A stretch of DNA of 64,000 nucleotides from Epiperipatus broadwayi (Eukaryota; Onychophora; Udeonychophora; Euonychophora; Peripatidae): positions 8,890,682 to 8,954,681 of the forward strand of contig JAQFVV010012398.1 in assembly GCA_028023455.1 (NCBI GenBank), in the 5' to 3' direction. Every line of letters begins with the position of its first letter. Within the stretch, counting starts at the first letter, position 1. Under the pieces are notes generated by a model. The model made no database searches, was not told where the DNA came from, and was given only the letters and a program-made list of their open reading frames with translations. Below, piece by piece: positions 37,165 through 49,906 of the stretch. The translations under genes were made by a program, and so were the position numbers.

Positions 37165-37491
37165 AAACATTAGATTAAAAATACCAGGACAAGCTATCTA
37201 ATGGATAACTATTAAGTAGAAAATCTGAAATTTTCAGACATTCATGTCTTCCAATCCAGCTATCTAACTTAAATAACCATATGGGAGTGAACCAAGTTCA
37301 AATACACTATATATTAATAACTTTAGCAATATCAAATCACAAAAGCCTTAATAGCAAAAAATAAAATTACAAAGAAATCAAGTCATATGTTACTAACAAT
37401 CTTGTATTACAAATGTTATTATAAAAAGTCACATGACCCAATTTAATAAACTTGTATGGAGCTCGCAAAATAAGCTCTTAACAAGCCTTGA

Positions 37492-37554
37492 GAATATCCC
37501 CAACCCCAGACCAATTTCTGCTACTGGCATTGTCATTGAAGTGCTAGGATATTC
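37492..37554 (-). ncRNA. hammerhead-like E3, degraded
   Basis: The outer stem I GAATATCC/GGATATTC is perfect, but the core reads ATGACAA and the inner stem I is weaker. Probably inactive. Confidence 0.5.
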
Positions 37555-38030
37555 AAGCATTAGATTAAAAATACCAGGACAAACCCAGCACCTTTATCTA
37601 ATTTATAACTATTAAGTAGAAAATCTGAAATTTTCAGACATCCATATGTCTTCCAATTCAACTAACTAGTTTAAATGCCATATGGTACTGAACTAAGTTC
37701 AGATACACCATATAATCTCAAATCTTTAGAGCTTATTTTGTGAGCACTATATATAACATTTGTAAATACAAGCTTATTAAATTGGATCATGTGACATCTG
37801 ACTTGGATTTTTTGGTAATTTTATTTTTGCTCTTAAGGGTTTGGCAATTTTATATTGCTAAAGCTATTAATATATGGTGTATCTGAACTTAGTTCAGTCC
37901 CATATGGCTATTTAAGTTAGATAGCTGTATTGGAAAACATATGGATGTCTGAAAATTTCAGATTTTCTATTTAATAGTTATACATTAGCTAAAGTGCTGG
38001 GCTTGTTCTGGTATTTTTAATCTAATGCTT

Positions 38031-38093
38031 GAATATCTTAGCACTTCACTGAGGAAGCCAGTAGGAAAAGCTGGTCTGGGATTGGGGATATTC
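38031..38093 (+). ncRNA. hammerhead-like E4, right arm
   Basis: The core CTGAGGA at 38049-38055 is canonical. Stem I pairs GAATATC with GATATTC, and ACTTCA opposes TGGG in the inner helix. GAAA is disturbed: the alignment gives AAAAGCTGGTC where the other copies have GAAACTGGTC. Confidence 0.55.
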
Positions 38094-38209
38094 TGCAAAG
38101 CTTGTTAAGAGCTTTTTTTGCAAGCTCTTTATATAACATTTGTAACACAAGCTTGTTAAATTAGGTCATGTGACATCTGACTTGATTTTTTTGTAATATG
38201 TATTCTGAT

Positions 38210-38670
38210 GGATGAGCATTTAAGATGATTGCATCCAAATTAAGGTTAAATAATTGTCCAAGCTGGCAAGTTGGCCTACTCTACAGAAGACCCATTTCCA
38301 ATCCAGTCACCAGGCTGACTGTTGATTTATATTTTGTATTGTTCAAATCCAGCCACAAGATGGACTGTTGATTTATTGTATTGATGTATTTTGATGGATC
38401 ACTCACGATGATAAATGGCTATTTTGAATATTACTTCTACTTATACTTGCTAGTTGATCTCTTCTGATCTAAGATGTAATTGTGCTGATCTCTCTGAGAG
38501 ATTTCATGATCTCATGCTCTTTTAATATATAAGATTGCTTATATATTTTGTGATATTAAACATTCCTTTAACATCATTTATTTTGATATCTCCTATTTAA
38601 GTTACATGGGAGTGATGATGATTTTTTCATCACTCCTGGTATGACCACTCTGACCCTCCATCCCGTTACA
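38210..38670. other. possible solo LTR or unique sequence after element E
   Basis: Less AT-rich than its surroundings. It has a near-duplicate phrase (CCAATCCAGTCACCAGGCTGA and later CCAGCCACAAGATGGACTG, both followed by TTGATTTAT), a TATATAAG box-like site near 38530, and a GTGATGATGATTTTTTCATCAC foldback near 38610. These suit an LTR, but no partner or duplication was found. Confidence 0.25.
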
Positions 38671-39732
38671 GTATAAAATCTATTTTTATATCTGTAACCT
38701 TTAAAGTCTTTATTTTTAAATTGCTCAATCGGAATAACAGTTACTTTCAATTACAACACATATAACAAATTATTTTCATAAACTGACTGGAAAATGTATC
38801 AGCAAAGGTGATGCTAGGTAATGTCAATTAGTATTGATAGGCTTTTAAGCAAACAATTTGCTTTAGTGGTCCACTATAGTTTTTTTTTCTTGGATTAATT
38901 AAAAATAAAAAAAGATTCTCTTTCGTTTCTAACGAAAAATCTTATATATATTTTTATAGATATGAGGATTTAGAAGAATTTAATTTTTTTCTTTATATTT
39001 CTTGTGGATATTATTTCATCTTTCCCAAAAGAGTTTTGCTTGTTAAATTAATGATTTTCATAGATTAATTATAATAATTATATTTATAAAGCGCATACTC
39101 GTTACTTAACTTGATATTTATTAAGGCTAAAACCTTAAGAATATGGCCTGAAAAAATGACAATAGGGACCTCTGCAAATCTTTAACACAAGATTTATATA
39201 AAAGAGAAGAAAAGGATCACATATAAAATCTTGCCTTAAGATAGTCTGTATTGGGAAAAAATATAGAATTTTTTTATTGATCTCAAAAAAATGCAACACT
39301 ACATAAAATGGGATGAAATCCTCACAATAAAATGTTTGCCAGCCTAAATCTTGGTTCATCAATTATGCTAGGAGAGAGAATGCATATTTTTTATAAAAGA
39401 AAATAACACTAATATCTTATTTACTGTTAAAAAGAATATTGAAACTGATAATCTTCTCTCATCATTATCACCATCATTTTCAACCATTATCAATCCACTG
39501 CATATGAAGATCTCCCCAAGTTTAATCCATTTTTCTTGATCTCTAGCCTGTCTCTTCCACATCTCCCCAACACTCTATCTTATTTCATTTATCCATCTCA
39601 TATGTGATCTCTTTCTAGGTCTTTTACAATCTCTTGCAACCTAGTTTAAGATTTCAACTGTCCATCTGTTATCATCTCTACTAACAATATGTCTTGCCTA
39701 ATTTCACCTGTCTCTTAATTCTTTCAATGGTG

Positions 39733-40836
39733 TCAGTAACTCCTGTTTGTTCTCTCACCCATGTATTTTATTTTTCTCTTCTTGTTACTCCTAACATTGC
39801 TCCATTGAGTGGTCTGAAGTCTCTGTATTGCTCTTCTTTTAAGTGTCCAAGTCTCAGATCCATAAGTAACTGGTAAAACACATTTATTAAAAACCTTCCT
39901 TTTCAAACACATAGACATATTTCCTTTTAATATTAAATTATTTCTACCAAAAGCATTCCAACCAAGTTTAATTCTATGATTAATTTCATCCATTATGTTT
40001 CCATGTGTATTAACAATCTGACCAAGGTATTTGTAGCTGTTAATTTCTTCTAACTCATCATAATCAATCTTTATTTTCATATTTTGAGAAAATCCATTGA
40101 ACATTACTTTAGTCTTTTTAACATTTATCTTTAATACTATTTTCTTACTTTCATCTGATAACTCTTGCAACATTTCCTGAAGCTCTAAAGCATTATTTGC
40201 AAAAACAACTACATCATCTGCAAAATCTAGATGACTTAAATAATCTCCATTTACTTTTATTCCTTTAGCTTCCCATTTTAATCCACAACATACTTCTTGC
40301 AAAATGGTTGTAAAAGGTTTTGGAGAAGTGGAGTTGCACCCTGTCATACACCCTTCTCAATGTTAATCTTTTCTAGTATCATTATGTAATCTAATTGTTG
40401 CTATTACATTTTTATAAATATTCTTCAGAATATGACAATATCCTAGGTCTATACCTTGATGATCCAATGCTTTAATCACTGAAGAAATGCTTATAGAATC
40501 AAAAGCCTTTTCATAATCTACAAATCCAAAGCATAATGGCAACTCATATTCATTGGTCCTTTCTATAACTTCTCTCAATACTTGGATATGATTCACTGTA
40601 CTAAAACCACTTTTAAATCCAGCTTGTTCTTTTGTTTGGTTAAAATCCAAAGTTTACTGTAGATGAGTTGTAATTATTTTGGTAAAAATTTTGTATAGAA
40701 CTGATAAAAGACTGATAGATCTGTAATTTCTAATATTTTCTTTATCATCTTTTTTAAATATTAATATTAATACTGCATTCTTCCAATCATCTGGTACATC
40801 TTTATCATTTAGACATTTGGTATATAACTTTGCCAA
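39733..40836 (-). pseudogene. RTE reverse transcriptase region of R1
   Basis: Three consecutive minus-strand frames carry the RT in order. The frame 40654-40836 has KKDDKENIRNYRSISLLSVL, the LINE fingers motif. The frame 40363-40650 has AGFKSGFST and then DYEKAFDS at 40495-40518, motif A with its catalytic aspartate. The frame 39733-40347 has the HLDFADDVVVFA block, with FADD at 40213-40224 (motif C, both aspartates intact). A long C-terminal region with NHRIKLGWNAFG and SETWTLKRRAI follows. It copies the LINE RNA at the nicked target. The frame breaks are at about 40652 (TAA) and 40350. The catalytic residues remain. Confidence 0.88.
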
Positions 40837-41328
40837 AATATTTTCTATTTCTTTGTTTGCTTCTTTTAAGATATCAATTATAATTCCATCATTACCTGGA
40901 GCTTTTCCTTCTTCATAAATTTAATTGCATGTCTCACTTCATTTAAAATCCTGGACAATTCAGAAGATATAGTAGTTGTAGGAGATACTTTTTCTTGTTC
41001 TTTATTGCTATATAATTCTTGATAGAACTCTTCTACACATTTCATGATGTCATCTCTCTTTTTAGTAATAGTTCCATCTTTTTTTCTTATTGCAGAAATA
41101 AGTTTCCTACCAATACCAAAATGTTGTTTTATACTCTTGAGACTTTTATTCTCTTCTATAGCTTTCCTTGCTAGTTCACAGTTATACTTTCTTATATCAT
41201 TATCAACTCTTTTTGTACCATTTTACAAAATTCAAGATATTCAATTCTTCTTAATGCATCATTTTTATATTTTTTCATATTCCTTCTTTTCTTCATAAAT
41301 TGTCTTACCTCAGTAGAAATTTTACTGG

Positions 41329-42234
41329 TCAATTGCTCTTTTTTGTACCAGCTATCTTTGTTGCAGTTTTTAAAAGTGTATCAGTTATCTTCCTATTGAT
41401 TTCATTCAAATCTGAATCATGTTCAAAATCTGTTAATATTTGAAAATGATTTGCAAGTTCTAATTTAAATTCATTGGAATGTTTCTGAAGATTAGGAATA
41501 TCAACTATGAATATTGTTTTTCTTAATAATTTTTGTCTCTCTAGTTTTGCATTAACATGTATCTTACATCTCACTAATTAATGATCACTTCCTGTGTTGA
41601 ATTTATTAAGAACATTACAATCTTGAAATACATATTTTCTGTTAGTCAAAATATAATCCAATTCTGCTGTATCTTCATTTGGATGCTTCCATGTCCATTT
41701 CTGTTTAACATTTTTCTCAAAAAAATAATTCATAATATAAAGTTTTTCTTTTTCTGCAAACTCCACAAGTCTATATCCTCTCTCATTTCTATCACCATAA
41801 CCAAATTTACCTACAGCACTTTCATCTTTCATTTGTTTACCAATTCTAGCATTAAAGTCTCCCATGACAATTTTAAAATGTTATTTTGTCTGATCAAAAG
41901 CCTTTTGTACATCCATATAAAAATCTTCTACTTCTTCATCACAATGAGAACTTGTTGGGGCATAAACCTGAATTATCTGCATTTGATATCTGCTATTAAG
42001 TTGAATAACTAATCTTGCCATTCTGTCTGATATACCATCAATCTCCACAATGTTGTTCTTCCACTTTTTATTTATAATGAATCCTACTTCACTTGTACTT
42101 CCAATGTTTGTGCCTTTGTAGTACAGTACTAATTCACTTTTTAAATCAATTGTCTCTTCACCTTTTCTTCTAACTTCACAAAGTCCAATAATGTCCCATT
42201 TAATATAAGACAGTTCTTCTTCCAATTCTTGCAA
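41329..42234 (-). pseudogene. RTE endonuclease region of R1
   Basis: The frame 41881-42234 contains WDIIGLCEVRRKGEE (the E of the catalytic site) and a QVYAPTSSHCDEEVEDFY block. After one stop at about 41880, 41578-41865 starts MGDFNARIGKQ (the GDFN motif), has RLVEFAEKEKLYIMNYFF, and ends TGSDH, which holds the terminal SDH catalytic histidine. A third piece, 41329-41574, is the linker toward the RT. The domain nicks one DNA strand to start target-primed reverse transcription. The frame extends upstream of the first ATG through NCRSLSSEG, so the true start lies beyond 42234. Confidence 0.85.
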
Positions 42235-42400
42235 TCTTCCTTCACTTGAAAGTGATCTGCAGTTGTAAGTATTTAAATAATCATCATAAAATGGCAGCCT
42301 AGGTCTGCAACCAGGAGATTTTTAGCACTCTCAGCCTTTGACCACTAACTGCATCCTTGGTTGATGACTTTACGACCTCCTGGATTAAGAGTCATGATTT

Positions 42401-43159
42401 ATTTTTTGTCTGTCATGATTGTAAATATCTATTATAAAAAAACTTCATTCATACACACATTCATTCTTCTTTCAAAAAAAGTCAACTGATTACAATTAAA
42501 AGCTATCAGGCAAGTAAGAAAGATTATACTGTTTCTTGATCTTAAACTCAGAGGTAAAAAGCCAATAAACTCACTATATTGACTAATGGATGTTGGCGAA
42601 CAGCTATCTATGTTTATATACTGTATGAATAATCACATAGTAATAACAGCTGCAACAACAAAAACATATTGAATTAATATTAGGAATTTGACCTGGTTGT
42701 TTTCCTTTGAGACCTCCAAGAGAAACCAAAGGGTCTCAGTTAACAGAAAATTCCTTTCTGCAGCTGACGATCTTGTATAACAAATAGAAAATGTTATTAA
42801 ATAATTTGCTTCAAGACAAAAACAATCATATAACCTTTATTGATTAGACTTATATTATTTACTTATAGATTATAGAAAAGTTTTTGTACTAAAACTATGA
42901 AACAAATAACAGATTTTTTATTAACAATTTTAATATTAAAAAATTCAAAATAGCTTCCATCAAACACTGCAACAATATACCAGAACAGAATCACATATTC
43001 TTGTGATATTTGACAGATGAACTAGTGCTTTAACCTGGTGAAATATTCATATTGTAATGTTTTGATCTATTATGGTAAAATCTCACTTTGAGTGCCAATA
43101 TTTGTATGAAGGTATTTTGATTTTTTTATTATTATATAAAACAATTATATATATATATA
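42401..43159. other. no supported gene
   Basis: AT-rich DNA. Some less AT-rich patches near 42690-42780 have no recognisable frame. Confidence 0.4.
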
Positions 43160-44560
43160 TATATATAATCATATCTAAGATAGAATAATACACCTCTATC
43201 TTTCAGCACTGTTGCTATTTTAGCTTAGTTCCTTGACATAGTTTTAAACACAAGAATAAATCTTGTCAATTATTTTAATTTATGTATCAAATAAATAATC
43301 TGAAGTCACTTCAAATATTCAGAGGATGAAAGCAGAACCTTGATTTAACAACCACTAAATCTCAAATAAAAAACTAGTTTAATAAATATATTAATGAATA
43401 ATAATAACCTAACTATATATAATTGAAAAGGAAGTAACTATACCTCCTACTGAATTATATAACATCAATAAACTATGAAAATATAGAAATTATATCATTC
43501 TATCTTTTAGCTCTGTTGATATTTAAGCCTAGACTATTGTTATAGTTTTAAGCATGAGAATGAATTCTGTCAATTATTTTAGTATATGATTGTGTATTGT
43601 TATATTTATTAAACTGGCTTTTTAGCTGATATTTAGAGGTTGTTAAAACAGAAGTTCTGCCTTGATCCTTTGAATATTTGAAGGAATTTCAGATTATTTA
43701 TTCTGCACATAAATTACTCTTATATTTAAAACTATGTCAAAGAATAAAACTAAAATACCAACAATACTAAAAAAAATATTAATATCATCTATATCCTTTA
43801 TTACTTTTACAATGCTTTTTTACAACTCATTATTGACAGTTTTGATTGCTCCAGCAATCTTCTTCAGAACTATAACAAACACAATACAAATACATAAATA
43901 CAAATATACATAAACATATAATTTTACGTTATATATATATATTCTATCTTATAATCATTATTTATATACTCACATATATCTTTATATAGCTCTCTATGTA
44001 ATTATTACCTTTGTATATATTATAAATTTGATTCTTTTTTATATTCTAAATTTATCAATTAATATCTCCTATAATCATATATATATATAATATTTTTTTT
44101 TATTTATTTATTGTTTTACTTTTATTAATCTTTTAATATTTAACTTTAACATTATATATTCATACTTTTACATTTTTACATTATTGTTATTCATCATATT
44201 AGCATTACTCTATATAGTTTATTGATGTTATATAACTCAGTAGGAGGTACAGTTACTTCCATTTCAACTACTTATAATTAAGTTATGATTATATATTAAT
44301 ATATTTTTTAAGCCAGCATTTTATTTGATATTTAGAGGTTGTTAAAACTGAAAATCTGCCTTGATTCTTTGAATATTTGAATAGTGATTTCAAATTATTT
44401 ACTTTGTAAATAAATTAAAATAATTGACAGAATTTATTCTTGTGTTTAAAATCAATGAACTAAACTTAAATATCAAAAGAACAAAAAGATAAAATGGTAT
44501 CATTCTTGCTTTTTATAATTTATTAACATTACACAACCCAGTGGGAGGTACAGTTACTTT
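43160..44560. mobile_element. element G: complex inverted repeat with hammerhead-like hairpin
   Basis: A unit with TATCATTCTATCTTTTAGC and AATTGTCAATTATTTTA-like blocks occurs in one orientation near 43170 and 43490 and in the other near 44400-44510. The GGAGGTA(C/T)AGTTACTT phrase likewise appears inverted at about 43430 and direct at 44245 and 44545. The centre near 43850 holds a strong hairpin described separately. Boundaries and duplications were not resolved. It abuts the PLE palindrome at 44590. Confidence 0.55.
43835..43868 (-). ncRNA. hammerhead-like hairpin in element G
   Basis: On the minus strand CTGAAGA is followed by a perfect six-pair hairpin (GATTGC/GCAATC, loop TGGA) and then AAAACTGTC, where GAAAC would be expected. 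The stem-I flanks pair poorly. Likely a decayed hammerhead. Confidence 0.35.
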
Positions 44561-44719
44561 TGTTTTAATTACACACATATATAAGGATATATCTGGATAT
44601 TCTATCATATTAATATTAATATAAAATAAATACTGTAAGTCAGAGTTTAAATATATTTATTAATTTAAATAATTAGCACTAAGTATACTTTTGAATCATT
44701 TTGCTCTTCACACATTATT

Positions 44720-45232
44720 TTAATACAACTTGAATTGAAATTATGGCCCTGTTCTCTTTTGTGATTGAAAAGATCAATGTATTTGTGGCATCAGTTTTTG
44801 TTTGTGACTTTTTATACATTAAAAAATTCTACATCATTCTTATTTTAAGATTAGCCTTGGTCTCGTCATTGTATATATATATGAACAATCATTTTGGCTA
44901 CATGCCACAACATGAATTATGTTGGACCAATCCAATGTTTGTATTTTATCCTTTGTTTTATTAATAAGTTTGTTTAAATTAATGGGTGTTCTAAATCCCA
45001 CATTAAATTTATCTATGCAAATTTGTACTATTTTGTTACCATATGTGATGAGTATGGGCATAGATATCCAATTTTTATTATTATTTCAATGATTGGAGAT
45101 TTTATTTGCCATTTTTGTTTTGAACTGCTGTATATATCAATGTATGTGCATTCTGTTGTATCCTGCTTTTGTTAAATTAGTTATTATTTTCTATTCTTAA
45201 TTCTATCTAATTCAAACTGACATAATCAAATC
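44720..45232 (-). pseudogene. PLE linker/endonuclease, element H left arm
   Basis: The frame 44840-45061 reads FNVGFRTPINLNKLINKTKD, then a segment ending in SNIIHVVACSQNDCSYIY. This corresponds to the PLE linker and the GIY half of the endonuclease, with a Cys pair. Further along (about 44720-44800) the end of the domain matches the right arm, including CEEQ. Broken by stops. Confidence 0.6.
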
Positions 45233-45274
45233 CAATATCTAGACTTAAATACTAAACAGACACTATCATACAAA

Positions 45275-45487
45275 ATGATTATTAAACTTCCCCATATTAA
45301 AAATTGTATAAATGTAAAATCACAAGTACCTATATCAAATAAAGTTGCAGGATTAAAAACTTTCCTATACCGCAATAATTATTTATTACAGTTTGAATCG
45401 GATAAAATTAAGAACATAGAATCATACATAATTGATTTGACAAAAGCAGAATACAACAGAACACACATACACCAATATATACTTTAA
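45275..45487 (+). pseudogene. PLE post-RT linker fragment, opposite orientation
   Basis: The frame reads VAGLKTFLYRNNYLLQFESD, then IKNIESYI and DLTKAEYNR. The pattern fits the helical segment after a PLE reverse transcriptase, which ends in an NGY-type motif, and DLTKAEYN lines up with DLIQVGYN of element F. The same segment is present inverted at 45160-45232 on the minus strand. Unbroken over 70 codons but with neither RT nor endonuclease attached. Confidence 0.45.
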
Positions 45488-46849
45488 ATAATCAAATTTC
45501 AATGTTAAAATTGGTCCATAATGTTGCCTTCTATATATAAAATTAAAAATAATCAATTTAAAATAAAATTGAAATAGTTCAACTCACTATAAATAAAAAT
45601 ATTTAATACATCAATCCAATCCGGATTTTATTCCTTAATGGAACCTTTTCAAGATGTTTCTTTTTACACAATCTCATGACCAATTACCCTACAGTACCCC
45701 CCCCCCCCCCAATTGACATTATTTATATTACATTATAATAAATATAATTATTAAAATACATATATTAAATATAATTAGTAATATATGTATATAAAAATGA
45801 TTAAACTTATTACAGTCCTTTTTTTCACTATATATACAAATAATCTAAAAAAAAAAACCAATAATAATCCCTTCCTTCTATTTTTAAAATTATAACTCTA
45901 AAGTTTTATTGTATCTTTATTTATATGAATTTAAAAAGAATGGGTAAATATGGAGATTGTTTAATATATCTATAAAGATATTACACATGGGAAAGAGAAA
46001 GGTGAATAACTCCATGTGTGTATGTTTAAAAAAATTTTAAAAATCAGATATACTAATCTCTAACTGAGGTTTAAAGTTTATATCTGTGCTAAAGATAATC
46101 TCTAGTTTAGTAAATAATTATTAGTAATCATTATTGTATTTATCTGAGATGGATGGTATCAAAGTTGCGAGTGGAATGAGTTTGACAGTTATAAATAAAA
46201 ATGTAACAACTCTAAAGTTTTCAATAATCTAACAATGCCATTCCCCCTCTAATTATGCTGGGCCTTTAATTATGTTTACACATTTGTTTAAATTTTATTG
46301 AATGTACAAAGTCAAAAAAAAATTTTCTTTTCTTGTAATTTTTAACATTTTTTAAAATTATAACTCTAAAGTTTACAAGGGGAAAAAATGTTATGAGACT
46401 GTATATTCAAGAAAATTTAAACAAATGTTTAAACATGGTTAAAGGTCCAGCACAATTAGGTAAAAAATGGGCATTGTTAGATTATTGAAAACTTTAGAGT
46501 AATAATTTTAAAAATAGAAGAAAGAGATTATTATTGGGTTTTTTTTTAGATTATTATGAAAAAACTGGAAAAAAAGACTGTAATAAGTTTAATCATTTTT
46601 AAGTACATTTATGTATTTTACTAATTATATTTAATGTATGTATTTTAATATTTATATTTATAATATAATGTAAATAATGTCTATTGAAGGGAGTTACTGT
46701 AGGGTAATTGTGCGTGTGATTGCATAAAAAGAAACATCTTGCACAGATCCATTAAGGAATAAAAGCCAGATTGATGTATTAAATATTATTTTTATTTACA
46801 GTGAGTTGTCTATTTCAATTTTATTTTAAATTCATTATTTTTAACACCA

Positions 46850-47245
46850 ATGTATACAGCAGTTCAAAACAAAAATAGTAAATAAAATTTCCAATGGTGG
46901 AAATAATATTAAAAATTGGATTTCTATATCATTCTCACCACATAGGGGAACAAAATAGTACAGATTTGCTCAGATAAATTTAATGTGTGATTTAGAACAC
47001 TCATTAATTTAAACAAAATTATTAATAACACAATGGATAAAATACAAACCTTGGACCAGCACAATATGGTTTATGCTGTACAGTTCAGCCAAAGGAACTA
47101 CAGTCTTCTTTAATGTATAAAAAGTCACAGACAAAGACTGATGCCACTAATGCATCAGCCTTTTACAATCATGAAAGAGAACACAGCCATAGTTTGAATA
47201 CAAGTTGTATTAAAATAATGTGTGAAGAGCAAAACAATTGAAAAC
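46850..47245 (+). pseudogene. PLE linker/endonuclease, element H right arm
   Basis: Mirror of the left arm. FRTLINLNKIINNTMDKIQT and HNMVYAVQF are the linker and the GIY half, and TDATNASAFYNHEREHSHSL with CIKIMCEEQNN is the end of the GIY-YIG domain, including the HxxxHSH-type histidines. A stop and a frameshift separate the two halves near 47120. Confidence 0.65.
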
Positions 47246-47460
47246 AAAAAAATCAAAGTGGTGCGGATCATTACAAAAAATAAATAAGTAATGAAATAGA
47301 GAACAAATAGTATTCAAATCAGCATAAAATATGTTTTTTAGCAGAATAACCATAAACAAGACATGAAAGCATTGAAAGTATGCTTGATGCTAATAATTTA
47401 ATAAACATATTTAAATTCTGACTTAGAATTTCTTTTTATATTAGTACATATTTATATATA

Positions 47461-48379
47461 TTCTAATATTCTCACAAATAAATGAATCCCATGGTATATA
47501 TAGAAAGCAAACATACACTAGGAGATATCTCCATTTTTCTTTTCATTACCATCCAGCACAATTATTTTTAGTGACAAAAACATTGTTAGATAAAACTAAG
47601 AGACTTTCTGATGTCAGCAATTTTCACAAAGATATTTATGTTACTATAAAAATGTTTCTTCATGTTTTTTTTTAAACACAGATTCTTGTGATTTGACAAA
47701 GAAGCTTTGAGGAAAAAACTTGTTACTGTACTAAAATGTCAGCTATTTAACCATTACATTTTTATTACATGGAAGCTCCTGGAAATAATATTATATATAT
47801 ATATATTATATTTTTATTACATGGAAGCTCCTGGAAATAATATTATATATATATATATTATAGTGTTAATGTTATTTACCTACATCCTCTACAGAAATTT
47901 GCCAATATTTCAAACAGTAATGTTTGATGTGAAAAAATCAACCAACCTTTTACTAAACATATAACTCTATCAGATAAACCTGTCAGCAAAAGCTTAAAAA
48001 ATCAATTGAAACTCCAGAAAATATAGCCACTCATATATATAATAATTGGATCAATAAACTTCCAAGCATTATCTATATTAAAACAATGCCTTCTAATTTC
48101 AAAGTAATTTACATTGAAAACAAATTTAAAAAATTTGTTCAATTGCAATGTAGATTACTATGATATTGGACAAAAGTATATTAATATGGATTTGTTTTTC
48201 ATTTGAAACATACATTATTTTGACACTAGAAGTACACTGAAGTATATAAATCCAGTTATTACATTGTATAAGTGTTGAATAATTTATTATATATTGAATC
48301 ATGGCCAGATAAGATTTAGAATTTTTTTCCAAGTTTTAAATACGTTTGAGATTTTTTTAAAGTAATGTACCAGTCGAAA
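47461..48379. other. AT-rich DNA with one short tandem duplication
   Basis: A 52-bp unit (TTTTTATTACATGGAAGCTC and following AT repeat) is present twice at about 47759-47863. Otherwise no supported feature. Confidence 0.6.
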
Positions 48380-49906
48380 AATCCACCAAAAAAAACTGAA
48401 AGTTGGATCCAAACTCAGCTGGTCAAACTGAATTCAAACCCAACTCACCATCTCAGATTAGCATAAATCGACAGCACAGTGTTATGCGCCAAGAAACTAG
48501 CTCAACGGTTGGTGAGGATCAGAGACCCCTGAACTGACACTAATATTGGTTAATCAATTAACTAAGATAATTTTTAAATCGAATCATATGTATATGTTCG
48601 GGTTGCCAACACAGACAGCGAGTATTCACATTAAAATAATTATAAAAGAATTAAGAACTAAGAAACCAAGTGTGTTTAGAAAATATTTAATAATAATAAT
48701 TTGTTTGGTTTGGATTTTAAATAAAGATTAAATTAATTAATTCTAGTCCTTAAACAAAGTTTATAATTATAATCAGAGTGGCGGTCCTTATTATATACCA
48801 ATGAATATTACGCAATATTGGAATTCTATGTCTATGCCCCCAACAAGAAAATAAAAGGCAGATAAAGGTTTTCATTAGTAAAGGAAATTTTTACTCTAAT
48901 TTTATACGAAAGAATGTGATATTTATTTTCACATTCGCAAATCTATTCATGAAGAGCAAGGTACGTATTTTAGGGCATAACTTTAATTTTTATTAGAAAC
49001 TTATTTTGAGATAAAACGGAGAATTTGTTGAACTTTAATTTAAATCACTTCATCACGAATTACGAGCATCAGAGCGGGCTTTACTGGAACAGAGAGGTAA
49101 CGGTGCTGACGAATTATGAGCTATAAAGTGAAATGGAAAGACGATGGCTAGTCGATAATCGAAGTCCTATGGTGGCTTGATCTGACAAGTCTTATGCCCT
49201 TTGACTAATATGAACAGGAGAGGAAGTGCTTTCTTCCTCAATAATTTAAAATAACAGAAATTATCACCTACCAGCCTAACAGAGCGGAAGATTGCCCTAC
49301 ATCAGCAACGTTCGACGATGATGACTTGAGAGTCACCGTTTGAATACTAAAACCCATATAGAATGCTCTACGTGATGACTTGATCAAATGAATTAAAGTC
49401 AAACAAGCTTTTAACTAACATTATTTCAAAGCATTTATCAAATTATATTAATTATGCCCCAATCATCATGCCCTTCCTGAATATTAATAGACAGTGAAAA
49501 TAATTAGAATATACTGATTTGATTCCTTTATCGGCCTTTTTGCAAAAACATTTTAAGATTATATATGAATAAATACACGTTGGTGAATTCAAGAAAACAG
49601 CTGGGGCATAGATTAGAAACGGAGCTAATAATTTGTTTCAGGGGACTTCAGGAAACGCAGCCAGATTCCTGACATTTTAGCCCTTCACAATGATCGAAGC
49701 ACTATTTAAATTTATCATTTTGGAATGCACATAATTCACTGCACTTCTCTACAACAAAGATGGCTTCTCCTCCAAATTTTTCAGAGCTATATATACTGTC
49801 CTCTCTGATGCCTTCAGGCTCGTGCTTCTTTCATTATCAATGTTTTTAGACACATTGGTTGTTTTTAGATACATTCCTTCGATAAGGCTTTCAAACTCAT
49901 TAACTT

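Larger units (their letters stand above)
36688..38209. mobile_element. element E: inverted insertion with four hammerheads
   Basis: The direct repeat TATGTATTCTGAT at 36688-36700 and 38197-38209 is a likely 13-bp target-site duplication around a 1,496-bp insertion. The left part holds three tandem units with ribozyme-like cores on the minus strand (cores about 367 and 390 bp apart). The right part is one inverted unit with a core on the plus strand. Units share AAGCTTGTTAAGAGCTT ends, a CATGTGACATCTGACTTG block, and the palindromic block CTGAACTAAGTTCAG (36930-36944, 37688-37702, 37883-37897). No protein is encoded. Confidence 0.83.
39458..42400 (-). mobile_element. RTE-type LINE, copy R1, nearly full length
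   Basis: On the minus strand this runs from a 5' part near 42400, shared with the start of R2 at 24355, to a 3' end near 39458 rich in ATG/ATC triplets (GGTTGAAAATGATGGTG). It encodes an apurinic-type endonuclease followed by a reverse transcriptase, the RTE arrangement, with no separate Gag-like frame seen. A handful of stops and frameshifts split the protein into pieces. Four other, more decayed copies are in the window. The high similarity of their shared parts marks the family as the commonest LINE here. Confidence 0.88.
44590..47460. mobile_element. element H: large palindrome of Penelope-like fragments
   Basis: Arms of roughly 1.2 kb mirror each other. 44640-45155 matches 46850-47440 reversed, and 45540-45720 matches 46690-46840 reversed. 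An inner nested palindrome lies near 46200-46500. The left arm has about 370 bp more (45160-45535), holding a second, opposite PLE fragment. The right arm has about 120 bp more (47245-47370). PLE endonuclease frames read outward in both arms, as in element F. A C-run near 45700-45712 sits where the right arm has ordinary sequence. Confidence 0.72.

Noticed and set aside
38210-38670. Confident solo LTR
   Set aside because: Promoter- and polyA-like features are present, but no second copy or 4-6 bp duplication was found.
41581-42012. 143-codon plus-strand frame
   Set aside because: Shadow of the RTE endonuclease on the opposite strand, whose motifs (GDFN, SDH) are unmistakable.
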